64,000 nucleotides of DNA from Actinernus sp. WN-2022 (taxonomy: Eukaryota > Cnidaria > Anthozoa > Actiniaria > Actinernidae), in NCBI GenBank assembly GCA_030867875.1, contig JAOWCC010000554.1, positions 78,889 to 142,888 of the forward strand, written 5' to 3'. Both the position numbers and the translations under genes were made by a program. Below the pieces are notes generated by a model that was not told the origin of the DNA, did no database searches, and saw nothing but the letters and a program-made list of their open reading frames with translations. Numbering within the stretch: the first letter of the stretch is position 1; each line of letters starts with the position of its first letter. Below, in pieces: positions 22,389 through 33,542 of this stretch.

Positions 22389-24239
22389 TACTCCAAAAGG
22401 AGCTTTCTCAGGCACTTCTGATCTGCAATAAACTTTGATGGATTCTTCTGAATGCTTTTTGTTGTTTCCAGTGTCAGAGTTATTATAATGCACTGATGCC
22501 AATGATGGAAGCCCTGTGCGACTAGCACGTCCAATTTCTTGCATGTAAGATTCAATATTACTTGGCGTTGTTATGTGAACAACATTGATGACATAAGGAG
22601 CATCAACTCCATTCCAAGTGCTGATGTTGAAAATAGCACCCTCATATTTGAATTGTCTTTCTTTATTTCTGCAATGATATCTTTCTTCGTGCGAGTAGTC
22701 TGAGGAGCATGAAACTGTGCAAACAGTCTCGCAGCAGGATCAGAGGTTTCTCCAACATATTTGTCATATATGTCTTTCAGTATTCTTTCAAATAACCCAT
22801 AAGCATATCCACAATACTTAAGTTTTAGATATAAAATTGTCATGGGATACTTTTCTCTTTGAATTGCTAGTTCATTTGCAATGGGTTCAAGGATTCGGTC
22901 ATAACTTTTATACCCATGGTGATTACTCAGACGTACTTTCTTGTCAAGGTATATGTTTGCTCGGTTAGGGTTTACTGCAACAATGTTGCAGTCACTTTTC
23001 AAACATAGACTATGTTTTAGGTGTGCCAATAATTAGGTGGTGCTGTTGCTGTTAGAGCCATTGTTGGTACATTTGGAAAAAATGCCTTCAACACTGACAG
23101 GTCTTTGAAGCCTTTTTTATACATTTTTCACCCCTGAAAAAGAAAAGGAACGTCTAAGCTAAGCTCGTAATTCTTCTTGAAAGTCAGCTGATCGTGAAAG
23201 GTACATGTAGGGTTCTGTCTGCTATTACAAATCCAAACAATTAAATCAATAACTGCGAAGTGAAGTAAAAAATGGCTTAGTATAATTTAACATTATTTTT
23301 ATAGTATAGTATAGTATATATTGTATTTCATAATGCTTGTCAGAGTATCGAGACATATCGAGACATCAAGAATATATACAAAAGTCTAAAATCTGAAACG
23401 CCTAAATTATTATACTAGCTATGGAAGACTTCAATGTGTAACATCAACAAATTACAACAACATTGCGAGCCGACTGGCCTAGGCAATAATTAAGTAAAAA
23501 CTTTATAAAAATAGTGATGATAATACTGTTTAAATCATCGTAAGTAGTAAGTTATATAAGCTAGCTGAACTTAAGCTTATAGCACACGAATTAAAGAAAA
23601 AAAAATGCACCTACCATAAGTCAACACAGTGAGCCTCATCAATAACACAGGCAACACCATTATCCTGGAAGACTTTTCTTCCCATCAGTGCTCCTCCTTC
23701 CTTACTTAACACAGCCTCTGGATTGGCAAATATAACGGAAGTGCTTCCATTTACCAAGTTTTTAGGAAGATGTCTCAGCTTTGGTTCTGCGTCCTCGCTT
23801 TGTTCTCGGTGTTGTTGTTCTTGTTGACAGTAGTTGCTGAACAAGTTTTCAGCCGGTTCACTCTTGTTGATGGGAAGCTGTGGCACATCGGCGGTTATCC
23901 CCCTATCTTTTAAAACTTTCAGCTGGTCCTCAATGAAGGAGTTTAAAGGACACACTATAATTACGATGTTCTTGCTTGTCTTGACAGGTATATAATGTGG
24001 CAGTAGGTGGAAAGCATAGACTTTCCAAATCCAGTTGGTAGGACGCCAATAATATCCTGGTCTTTCAGCATACACTCAAGACACTTAATTTGAAGAGGTT
24101 TTAAATTCAAAGAAGGGAAATTGCCGTTGTTCAAAGAAAATTCTACTCGGCGAAGAACTGTCAAATACTCTCGTTCACGCGCCACCTTCAATAACGCGGC
24201 TTGTTTATATAATTTATGATAATTTAGTTCACCCAACAT
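22389..24239 (-). pseudogene. RecQ-like SF2 DNA helicase of the Academ-type element
   Basis: Reads from ATG 24239. The motifs, in order, are LKPLQIKCLECMLKDQDI (Q-like region), Walker A GVLPTGFGKS (about 24045), a frame change near 23970, IIVCPLNSFIEDQ (motif Ia), ANPEAVLS (Ib), CVIDEAHCVDLW (DEAH box, about 23620-23655), an apparent 481-bp intron (23134-23614, GTAGGT...TTTCAG), MALTATA (motif III), a helicase-C part with YLKLKYCGYAYGLF, RLFAQFHAPQT and VLFSTSALGM (motif V), and in a shifted frame EIGRASRTG (motif VI, about 22535). The domain set is complete, but at least two frameshifts and stops break it. It ends about 25 bp short of the right TIR zone, as expected for this element class. 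An unwinding role during transposition is family knowledge only. Confidence 0.82.
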
Positions 24240-24265
24240 ATTTCAGTGTTTGGCGGTCATGTGAC

Positions 24266-24333
24266 CGTCCGATGCCAGGGTCTTTTCCCGCCCCGCCCCC
24301 AAGCGAAGCGAAAGGGCCCTGGGAACTAGGTTG
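24266..24333 (-). repeat. Right terminal inverted repeat
   Basis: Inverse partner of 18117-18184. It contains the GC-rich TTTTCCCGCCCCGCCCCCAA block and ends GGGCCCTGGGAACTAGGTTG. Confidence 0.8.
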
Positions 24334-24338
24334 CCAAT

Positions 24339-24745
24339 GCATGTCCAAGTTTGAACTGTCTGGCATTAGAAATGAGGGAGATATGGGCATCTACTTAAAA
24401 TCACGTGACCGATGACGTTATCGCCACTAAGTGATTTGCGGGAACCCAATACCATGCCTGTCCAAGTTTGAACTATCTGGCATTAGAAATGAGGGAGATA
24501 TGGGCATGTACTTAAAATCTCGTGACGATGACGTCATCGTTGCGTCATCACCACTAAGTGATTGATATGGACCCACTACTATGTCTGTCAGTCAAGTTTG
24601 AGCGTGCTGGCATTATAAATGACGGAGATACGGGCATGTACTTAAAATCACTTCACCGATGATGTCATCGTTACCTCATCATCACTAAACGATTGATAGG
24701 GACCCACTACCATGTCTGTCCAGGTTTGAAGTGTCTGGCAGTAGA
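24339..24745. repeat. Satellite-like tandem array, unit about 120-130 bp
   Basis: Three full units and one partial each start near ATGnnTGTCCAAGTTTGAAC, continue GGCATTAGAAATGAGGGAGA, then a CACGTGACCGATGACGTCAT block rich in CRE-like TGACGTCA cores, and end in GGGACCCACTACC. Units are about 80-90% alike. A fragment of the same array lies left of the Academ-type element. Confidence 0.8.
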
Positions 24746-25211
24746 AGGTCACCGTCAATACATTTTCTCCAGTATGACCAAATTTGGACGCTTACCATAA
24801 AACTCCGTCAATATACCTTCGGAATATCGAACACTATTCGGGCTATTCGGACAGCCAACGGAGAGTCCCCGATGTTCACAGAAAAAAAGAAGTACACATC
24901 ATAAAACGATGAATAAATTAGTTCGACCCCATTCACCCTAATAACTCGTTCTGCGCTTGCGCACATCCACGAGTTAAAAATGGACTTCTATCTGATTAAT
25001 TACAGTTCCACTAGGCTCAACAAACCACGGAAAGCATTCTTGTTGATGAGACTTAGACGATTTTCAGTCAGCGACCTCAATGAAAAAAGAAAAAGAAACG
25101 GAAAAAGAAGTGTTAGACGTGTTTCATAGTTCGTTTATTCGTACACTTTGAAGGCACTGCAGTTTTCTTTGCAGGAACCGTATATGCCATGTAAAGCGTG
25201 TAGCTACTCAC
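24746..25211. other. Intergenic, nothing recognised
   Basis: No repeats or coding signal seen. Confidence 0.3.
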
Positions 25212-25284
25212 CGTATATTTACCAATATTTATTAAATTTGCGTTAGATATATTTGTAATACACCAGGAGTTGAAAGAGGAGAAC
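25212..25284 (-). CDS. Possible second exon (LRR) of the receptor starting at 26010
   Basis: This 73-nt segment is bounded on the minus strand by ATCAAACAG and by GTGAGT. Continuing the phase from the first exon it encodes FSSFNSWCITNISNANLINIG, whose ISNANLINIG part resembles a leucine-rich repeat. The length is 1 nt away from the usual 72-nt LRR exon, so this is tentative. Confidence 0.3.
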
Positions 25285-25344
25285 CTGTTTGATGTCAATA
25301 CTATAATGTATACTGCAAGAACAGCACGATCGAAGCCATTCATA

Positions 25345-25419
25345 GCCGGTCACCCATCCAAGTACTACAACCTTACCCGATTGAGCGTAACTTCGGTAAT
25401 GTTATTTTAACTCAACCGG
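25345..25419 (-). pseudogene. 5S rRNA-derived fragment
   Basis: The minus strand carries ACCGAAGTTACGCTCAATCG and then GTTGTAGTACTTGGATGGGTGACC in two steps. This corresponds to the A-box/intermediate region and the C-box of 5S rRNA (consensus AGTACTTGGATGGGTGACC is intact). The 5' 40 nt and 3' end of a 5S gene are not recognisable, so it is a pseudogene or part of a 5S-derived SINE. Confidence 0.65.
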
Positions 25420-25774
25420 TCTCTCAGTGAGAGAGACAAAGTACTCAAAAAATATAATGAAAACTTCGAGTCAGTGATTCAACTCAAACCCATATGTAGA
25501 CTCGACAGCTGAGAAATGTCAGGCCGAGTTTGTTTGGCACGTACAGTCTGTAAATATATATTCTTACTTACAAGTGCTGTAACCTGGACATTTTACAAAA
25601 CTCATCGCTTTGCACCGTTGTTAACTTGTTTCTCGATAAGTCTCTAAAAGAATAGAGATATCATATTTAATAATGAACTGATAATGAGATCATACTGAAT
25701 ATGGCAGAAATCCGGATGGATTGCTGATAATGAGGAATATTTCATAATGAATCAGAGAATGATGCAATACTTAC

Positions 25775-26010
25775 AGTGATAGTACTTCTTCTGGATTAGT
25801 TATTAATTGTTGAAGGATATCGAGAGAATGTACCTCACATTTGATAGACACGTTGTAAAATTTGCCGCGGAGACAGTTGCATTGTGAGGAATTGTTACAT
25901 ACAAGACACGTGGTAACGTCAGCGGCCAGTACTTGTACATCAAACCCGGAGAATGTTATCACTAGAACAAGGAATAACCCTGATCGAATGGGGTATTCAC
26001 AAATTAACAT
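25775..26010 (-). CDS. First coding exon of a probable LRR receptor (signal peptide and Cys-rich LRR-NT)
   Basis: ATG 26008-26010. The hydrophobic stretch GLFLVLVITFSGFDVQVLAA (about residues 11-30) is a good signal peptide. It is followed by CLVCNNSSQCNC, KFYNVSIKCEVHSLDILQQL and EEVLSL, which fits an LRR N-terminal cap (C-x-C, later I-x-C) as in Toll-like and other LRR receptors. The exon ends at a strong donor, GTAAGT (plus-strand complement at 25769-25774), before a stop in the intron. Only this exon and perhaps one at 25212 are seen. No later LRR or TIR/transmembrane exons are in the window, so the gene may be a fragment. Confidence 0.55.
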
Positions 26011-26223
26011 CTATAAAAATAATAATAATAGAGTTGGAAAAATATATGAACATTACATTACTGTAAACCACTGTACCAGAAAAAGAGGGCGCCTTGTACT
26101 ATTACCCGAAACCTCTGTGAGAGAAATATTTCATATCGGTTCAAAAAGCGATCACGGAATACATAATTTAGTAAAACTGCAACAAGTAAATTAAAGCGAA
26201 GTAGGCAATACACTGTTATTTAC

Positions 26224-26402
26224 GGCCGCGTTCACACTTGGTGCCCTGGCAGTGTGCCCGGGTACGGCACCTTGCGGGAATACGGAACACGGCTTCTCGT
26301 TAGTGTCCGTGCCGACATTTCAGTACGGTACCCGAGAACCGGACCGTGCAAAGTCCGTGCAAAGTCGGGTACTGTACTCGGGCACCAAGTGTGAACGCGG
26401 CC
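26224..26402. mobile_element. Harbinger-like MITE
   Basis: Perfect or near-perfect TIRs GGCCGCGTTCACACTTGGTG and the inverse CACCAAGTGTGAACGCGGCC; the 179-bp interior is itself GC-rich and self-complementary. The GGCC start with TTA/TAA-like flanks suggests PIF/Harbinger, but an exact TSD is not clear. Confidence 0.75.
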
Positions 26403-27570
26403 TAAGATAATAAATGATTTCTTAATATTTTTTATTTAAAGAGGAAGTTGCGATATAAAATGACCATGGTCAGGCCATTAACACCTCCACTGAGTTGTCA
26501 TTCAGCCCTTGCCGGAGTGAACATTTGCGTGATGCTTACTAGTACTAGGAACACGCATTTTCTGAATTCTGAATCAGAACTGCACTTTATTATGAACAAT
26601 TTATCAGTGTTTGTTTAGTTTTTTTGAAGGGGAAGTTATCAATAGTCCCTCTCACGGTTGTAGTGGCCATTTTGAAAAGTAACCAAGTCTCTGCATCGGT
26701 AACCTTGCAATGATAGAGACGTCCTGATATATGTATTGTTAACAATGCATCTAACAGGGTGCAGGGTCATCGATGATCGATAACCTTGCTTTCTTGCAAA
26801 GGCCTGGTTACTTTTCAAAACAACTAATGGAACTGTGATGGAGTCGATTTCATTTTGCAAGGAATAGAATGGTGTTTTGGAAGGTTGCAGAATTAATTAT
26901 TATTATTTTGTGTACTGGTTACAGTTCTTTTCATTAAATATGTTATTATTAAATAACTGTTATTTATATTCTCCTGGGTCCGGTTGTTAAAAAGGCCGAT
27001 TAAGCTTAAGTAATTTTCTGATAGAGGTTTAAAAGCCCACTACCTGATGGAGAATAAGTATTTCTTTCTACTCGTAATATGAGATGGGAGAAAGTTACAT
27101 TTTACTACGAGAACTAAACTCCTTGATTATGATTTAATCCTGGATTAACTTTAAACAACTCTGTACTGGATGACAATGGTACATGTGTCTAATATACATT
27201 TTATTATGCTAAACTTTAAGTCTGAATTTCTTTTGAACAAAATTAAGCAAAAATGTGATATGAAAACTGTTGCATGAATACTATATTCATGAAGTTATGG
27301 TTTTGTTAAAGTCAAAATTGTAAATTATTTTCTCAGTGGTTTTGTAATAAGTATAGAAATATTCCATTATTGTAACATTCAAAACTAAATGTTATGCCTT
27401 AGACTTTTTACAATCTTCTACAGCTATTTCCTTGTTTCTGCATTTGGAACAATATGACTCTGGTCCTGCGGTATGTGTGCCATGAGCCCATCTCAAAAGA
27501 CTCTGACTTTACTTATTTGTAATTTCCTATATTTTTTTTATCTACAACTCCCTGTATTAGGTCTGTTCCA
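26403..27570. other. Intergenic with a weak inverted repeat
   Basis: TTTTGAAAAGTAACCA at about 26670 is inverted as TGGTTACTTTTCAAAA at about 26808, bounding roughly 170 bp, possibly a small MITE. No gene seen. Confidence 0.4.
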
Positions 27571-27572
27571 GT

Positions 27573-28127
27573 TGGGAGTATACTTTCCATGTTTCCACCA
27601 TGCCATTACCATGCCATTTGGTTGATTTGAGATTGTATTTTATTTCCAAGTCATGCCACTCCCCGCCTCGTCCCGCCAATTTTAGATTTCCGAAAATATC
27701 ATTTCCCGCCTAATAATGCTTAATCACACCATTACTCGCAACCACCACCGGGCCCTTTTTGAATAAAATTCTGATTCCCGCCAAAACCCGCCTATACTCG
27801 CTGCAGGATTAAGCGGATTCTGGGCCAATAACAGGCCTATAAATGTTAACTTCAGTATCAGGGCTACAGAGTTTGTCAACTGTCATAAAATACCAATTTT
27901 GCCTCCACTACACAATTCAGACGTACACAGTTACGTAGGATACTTGGGCATGTTGATCAGCCGAGCCCCAACATCATTTATTCATATAAATTTTCATAGT
28001 TACAGATATCGGTTCTTCAACTTTTAGTCTCAGTCTATTTACTACTATTGATTAATTATTGCGACACTGCCGGATACGAAAACCCAAAACCACTATGTGG
28101 ATTAAACGGGAACGTATACTCCCACCA
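27573..28127. repeat. Possible MITE with short TIRs
   Basis: TTGGGAGTATACTTTCC is inverted as GGAACGTATACTCCC about 540 bp away. The inner arms lose similarity quickly, so this is weak. Confidence 0.3.
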
Positions 28128-28620
28128 ATGCAGTGCCGCCAACTCTGGGAGCTGAGGTCATCTAAATACATATATTCTGATGTGATTTAGATTAAACTCA
28201 AACGATGCTAACCTAGAATGATTCTCTCTTAAAGCTCTTTATTTCTAAGGCTTCTCATTAGAAGCATAATAATAATAAAAAATATTTAAATCAAGGTAGC
28301 AGGGCTGACCGTAGACTGAATTCGAACTCCTAACGTTCGTCTACTTATGGCACAATACATTACCCATAATTCTCAGCGCTACTCTCCCCAGGCTTCTGTT
28401 CCGTGCCAGCAAAATATTCATTTCTGTGAATTTCGTACCTCAAGTAACATAAATTCCACTTGGCAGTCATTGATGAACAGCTATCTTCCATCTGCCCCTT
28501 TCTTTTTTGACTTGTTTAATTTTAAACCTTATCCAGCATTTTAACAGGGGAGGACTGATACAATCGCTTGCTTTCTTCACTACACTGCAATATGAATTTC
28601 AAGTATCGATTTACAACATA

Positions 28621-28897
28621 GTTAATAGAGTGGAATGGTTATGACACCTTGCGAACTTCTTTGTTATATGTCTTTGTTAGCTTTTTTCAACCATTACCGT
28701 GCACAAAACATAATAGAAATTCCAATATCTTAATCAATCAGCAAATAGAAACGTGTGAGTTCAGTCGTTCAGGGGATGCTAATGAACTATGACCGTGCAC
28801 AACCTTTTGTCTTACTCCCTTCCAACATAAATCACAGCGCCTATGTTAGCCCCTTTGAAGTTTGCCGGGTTTCATAACCATTCCACTCTATTCACTA
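28621..28897. mobile_element. MITE with about 40-bp TIRs
   Basis: AATAGAGTGGAATGGTTATG near the left end is inverted as CATAACCATTCCACTCTATT near the right. The arms continue with GCGAACTTC / GCAAACTTC. No coding content. Confidence 0.7.
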
Positions 28898-28949
28898 GGA
28901 GAGGCTAACCCTTTTATACCGGAACTTCTATTACACCCCTCCCTTCACA

Positions 28950-29200
28950 AATACGTCGTTGTGAATTACGTCGTTCTCGAATGAACAAATTGCAATGAAA
29001 CATGCAGCAGTATTATCAGTTGCGTCGTTCTCAAATGTTTGATGTCTGAAATAAGTCGTTCTCGAATGTTGATGTGATAAATTGCATCGTTCTCAAATCG
29101 GAAGACAGCCAATCAAACAGTGTTATCAATTTCGTCGTTCTCAATTGAGAAAACCGCCAATGAAACGGTATTATGAACAGCGTCGTTCTACGTCAACCTT
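28950..29200. repeat. Dispersed short repeat of CGTCGTTCTCRAATG
   Basis: At least seven copies of a (C)GTCGTTCTC(A/G)A(A/T)TG core spaced 15-50 bp apart, with ATGAAAC and GTATTATCA words repeated between them. It looks like a decayed minisatellite or a cluster of protein-binding sites. Confidence 0.55.
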
Positions 29201-29212
29201 TAACATATTTAA

Positions 29213-29870
29213 AAGTGCGAACTAGTAATTGCATTGTTCAAGTGACATATTATAACCACACACCCGCTTCCTCCTTTGACCATGCCATCGCTCACAATAC
29301 TTGATCTTAACGATGTTTTCCGGCGCTTCACTAGTAGAGCTACTGACCCTCTATAAACTTTTACGCCTTTCAATCCTTTAAATGACCAATCAATATTACG
29401 TACACACCTGGGAGGTGGGCATATACTAGACCACACAGTTACTCTCTCGCTCAGTGATCTAGCAGCAGCTGGTGGCAACTTTCTCAACATATTTACGTAT
29501 CAGAAGGTGTTGCGAAATTGATGCAGCTGGAATAAGCAGATCACAAAAGCCGCGATAGCAAAAGTGATAGAAAACGTTTAAAACTTTTGTCGTTAATGTA
29601 AGAACTACATCCATCAACCCTCAATAAATGTGAGAGTGTGAACCAGTAATTGCAAGGTTCAATTGAGATATTACTAACCCGCATCCTTTTCGTCTTGGAG
29701 ACTTGATTTTCAGAGCGTCTCTAGTAGAACTAGTAACCCTTAGTTTTGTAACATTTGACGACTTCTAAATGCTTTAGATGACCAACCAATATTACAAAGC
29801 CACACGTTTTTATGTGTCAAAGGTAATTCGAAATTAATGCAGCCGGGATAAGGAGATCGCAAAAACAAGT
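29213..29870. repeat. Two-unit repeat, first block (unit about 415 bp)
   Basis: Units start at 29213 and 29629 with a GTGnGAACnAGTAATTGCA core, followed by TTGATCTTAACGATG or GACTTGATTTTCAGAG and TAGTAGAACTAGTAACC. The first unit is longer and includes GCAGCTGGAATAAGCAGATC. Confidence 0.65.
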
Positions 29871-29989
29871 TTGTTGGCCTTTATCACGCTGATAAATATT
29901 TCATGTATCCTTCCCGTCAATGGTACTCTGTTTAAAAACATCCGTAATTTTGCAACTCCGTAGAAATATTAACTCTTAATCAAGCCGTA

Positions 29990-30260
29990 GCTATCCCACC
30001 ACCACAGACATATGCCAACCCTCCCGAATTACAAGGAATCAACACTCGAACGCCTTCACCCAACTACATACAAGAACAAACTATTATAAATACAGCTTTC
30101 TTCTACAAACCATTAAGGACTGGAAATCATTACCCGACTACGTTGTCAATTCCAATAACTCAAAAAGAAGAAAATGATAAATATTTATCTTATGTACCTA
30201 AACACTTATTTGAAACTGTTTAATATTTTCTTTTTATTTACACGCCCATTTGGGCCTCCA
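29990..30260 (+). pseudogene. LINE 3'-end scrap
   Basis: A frame gives LLQTIKDWKSLPDYVV followed by a short tail and stop. This TIKDWNxLP block is the extreme C-terminus of CR1-like ORF2 proteins. The 3' UTR-like part runs to about 30260. No target duplication found. Confidence 0.6.
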
Positions 30261-30594
30261 TTGTCTTGCTGAACAGGCTATCGCGGAGTAATTGAAAATC
30301 AACAAATTACAACTGAAAGTGCAGCTACGTAAAATATCATGTGATTCCTATATCTTAAGCAGATCTCGTTTGCCCCCCACATGCTGTTTTACTTTAATTT
30401 ATTAATAAAGATTCGGTTCATATGCATTTTACCTACCTGCATGGACACTCGCATCAAATATTCTATCTCAGTTTTAACAATACGTGTAGTTGCGAAAGCA
30501 TAGACACTGTAGTTAATTTCAGAATGTGTTTCAGGGTGTCGTTGTCTGACAAATATTGATTGAAACCAACTGCTAGGATTGAAATCCCTTTTAA

Positions 30595-32190
30595 AGGCGC
30601 TGTGTTACGGTACTGCGCATGTCACAGTCTCCAGACATTGAATTGACAGCTGTATTGTGTATCATCCAATGAGAATCAATCAAAATAAATTGACGGAAAC
30701 GCCACGCTGTTCGCCACACTGCCGTCATTCACAGATTGTAGTTTTACACAGTATATGGCGAGATTTACAAGGATTTTATTCTTCCTAGATCCAAGGTAAA
30801 CAGCATTGAGTAAAGAATGGTATCTATATTTTATTACTCGCTAGTATTTTTTGCTGTTTCCAGTGGTAAACAGTCCGAATTTGACCAAAGTGAAACGTGC
30901 AGCTCGCGTCCGTAGATATATATTTCTTCGTTATACACTTTTTACATGATATAATTCTTCAAATGGCACCATTGTTTTATTTCTACATGATTAATAACAC
31001 AGTTCTCTCCTCTAAAAAAATTGAACATTCTATGGAAGATTTCTTGTCCTCAAGTTTGGAAATGTAACACATGCATTTGATGCTAGAAAGTTCAGTACTC
31101 GCGGAAGTACGCAAGGTTAATTACTAGTGGCAGTTTACTAGTTTGCACTATCGGCTGTTATGGACTGCAAACTTACTTTCACAGCTTAACATGTATGTCG
31201 ATTGGACAGAAGAATATCTTGTTTAAGATGCTACGGTTCTTTCGGCATCAGGAAATTTTTAAACGGGAGTTTTCGTACAGCTATGGTGTAGTGCGAGTTC
31301 AGTTAAGTCACAAATGTCCGTGAAACTATTATAGCACGTTCATTATTATCAGTTTCCTCCATGGGTTCTCCTGTATTCAATAATTACTTCTGGAGCTTCA
31401 TAGTTATGTCAATTGGTCACAATGATATCCTCTTTCAGTTTTCCCCGTTAGTTTGGATATTAGGGATTTATTCTTGGAGATTTCGTACAGTTTAGCGACC
31501 GTGTGTTGAAAGTAGAAATGTTCGCTTGTCACGAAAGTGCGAATACTGACAAGCGGTTTCATAGCAGTTCGATGTTTGCAGACTCTAACGTAGTCGATAA
31601 TATAAACTACTATAGCTTTATATGTACGTCGATTGCTCACAAGGCTATCGTATTTGAGTTCATGAGGTTGTTTTGCCAGCAAATAAAGGTTTTATCTAAC
31701 TTTTCGTACAGTGCACTCCGGTCGCTTCATATAATTTCAGCCTCGTTTCTAAGCCGTAGATATATGTTTCTTCGTATCATATGACTTGAAAAGTTTCCAT
31801 GTGTTTTGTGAACTCTACTGGACATCTAAACTATCTTTACTTGTGGTTTAAATGCCAAAAAGCTTCCAATTTCTTGCGTTTTTCGGCTGCTGTATTCAGA
31901 GTACTCAGTGGCGGTCTTCCCCGCCGGTAAGCATCACTTTGCTTTTTTGTTTTAGTTGTGTTGCAGTCTGCAACAACTAATTTTGAATAAAGAAATAATG
32001 AAAACTTATTTAATCACATCTTACATTTCCATAAATGACCAAAGGAGGCAAGGATGAGTTAAAAAAGAACACTGTTGGAAGTCGATTTAAAAATCGGTAT
32101 TTCGCCGCTCTGAGAATTTCGTTCCGGGCTAGAACATAATTAAAAAATCATCAGATTTGCACACATGCGCAGTACCATGACACAGCGCCT
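30595..32190. mobile_element. Third TTAA-type element, 1.6 kb
   Basis: Left end AGGCGCTGTGTTACGGTACT and the complement of the right end AGGCGCTGTGTCATGGTACT, continuing TGCGCATGT. TTAA flanks both sides (30591-30594 and 32191-32194). The interior has short frames on both strands (for example 31404-31682 minus) without a transposase motif, so it is probably non-autonomous. TTAA plus an AG start resembles the elements at 8797 and 9692. Confidence 0.85.
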
Positions 32191-32339
32191 TTAAGCTCAC
32201 GCCAGCTTCATTGTGCAGCCCTTTCGGTAAAAACACTTGAAACGATTGGCCAAGTACATCATGCAGATATTTTTCACAACTATTGCAAAACACAGGTCCG
32301 TCAAAAGCGAAAACTCCCATATCAACGATCTCTGAACAA

Positions 32340-32960
32340 CTAATGGTTGTTCTCTAGTAAAACAGAACGAGTCCCTTAAAGCCGTGATAGTAAAAGTGAT
32401 AAAACAAAAACTATTAATCCTTTTGACGTTAATGTCAGCACTATATCCATGAACCCTTAATAAATGCGAGAGTGTGCTCTAGTAATTGCAAGGTTCAAGT
32501 GAGATATTACTAACACGCATCCGCTTCATCTTGGAGACTTGATCGTAACGATGTTTTTCGGAGCTTCTCTAGTAGAACTACTAACCCTTAGTACACTTTG
32601 ACCCCTTTTAATATCCTCCAAATGCCCAAGCTTACAGATCACATATTTACTCTCTCGCTGATATAGCAGCTAGTACCTGGTGGCAATAGTAACTTTCTCG
32701 ACATATTTACGTATCAAAAAGTGTTGGGAAATTGGTGCAACTGTAATAAGCAGATCTCAAAAGCCGCGATATCAATGGTGATAGGAAACGATTAAAACTT
32801 GTGTCGTTAATGTCAGAACTATATCCATCAACCCTAAATAAATGTGAGAGTGTGAACCATTAATTGCAAAGTTCAATTGAGATATTACTAACCCGCATCC
32901 TTTTCGTCTTGGAAGTCTTGATTTTCAGAGCGTCTAGAGTACAACTAGTAACATCATGAA
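32340..32960. repeat. Two-unit repeat, second block
   Basis: A second copy of the 29213-29870 arrangement, with units at about 32460 and 32840. Together the blocks flank 2.5 kb in direct orientation. That interval contains a LINE scrap and a TTAA element but no LTR-retrotransposon genes. Confidence 0.65.
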
Positions 32961-33530
32961 ATGATAGTTACACTATCAATTTACAATTTTATACATGTAA
33001 TATTAACACCCAAAAGTTAATAATTAACTATTCTTACATAAATGATAAAATATTGCTTTGCTGAATTACTTACTCCCCCACCCCATTTGTTTGCTAGCTT
33101 TTCAAGCAAACTCAACCAAACTTGGTACAGAGTAACTAAGAGGTATGATGCACAAAATGAATAGACGAATTATTTATAATGTCAATTCCATCTCCATGGT
33201 AACCAAATGAATGTCTAATTAGCATAATTTATAATAATTTATGAATTATACAAGGAATAAAACATCTGTCTATTTATTTTGTAGTTCGCTTATCAAAGAA
33301 TAGTTGTACCAAATTTGGTAGGAACCCTTAAATTCCAAAGTAATTAACTGGATGGGGACAGAAAAAACACGCGGAATCCTGTAACTTGAGAAAATGACTG
33401 TTGAAGTTTTGTTAAGTTCAATTGTTTGAATAATTCCTTCTTTGAAGGAAATGAAGGTCTTAAACATGATGCATTTCACATAAAGAAAGTGTTTTATTGA
33501 AGGTCAACATCAGCTATCAGTCTTCTGTGC
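32961..33530. other. AT-rich intergenic
   Basis: Nothing recognised. Confidence 0.3.
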
Positions 33531-33542
33531 CTTTCTCATTTC

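Larger units (their letters stand above)
18117..24333. mobile_element. Complete decayed Academ-type (helicase-encoding) DNA transposon
   Basis: The left end CAAACTCGTTCCCAGGGCC (18117) and the complement of the right end, CAACCTAGTTCCCAGGGCC (ending at 24333), open TIRs of about 68 bp that continue through GGGGCGGGAAAAG and CTGGCATCGGAC. The nine bases outside each end are CCAACGTAT (18108-18116) and CCAATGCAT (24334-24342), identical at 7 of 9 with two C/T differences. The 6,217-bp body carries a DUF6589-like transposase on the plus strand and a RecQ-like helicase on the minus strand, the gene set described for the AcademH lineage. Both genes are broken, and a pogo-type MITE sits inside. Confidence 0.8.

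Noticed and set aside
28311..28345. tRNA-like TTCGAACTCC word
   Set aside because: No cloverleaf or A box at the right distance.
29213..32960. LTR retrotransposon with the flanking repeats as LTRs
   Set aside because: No gag, protease, RT or integrase, no primer-binding site and no TG...CA ends.
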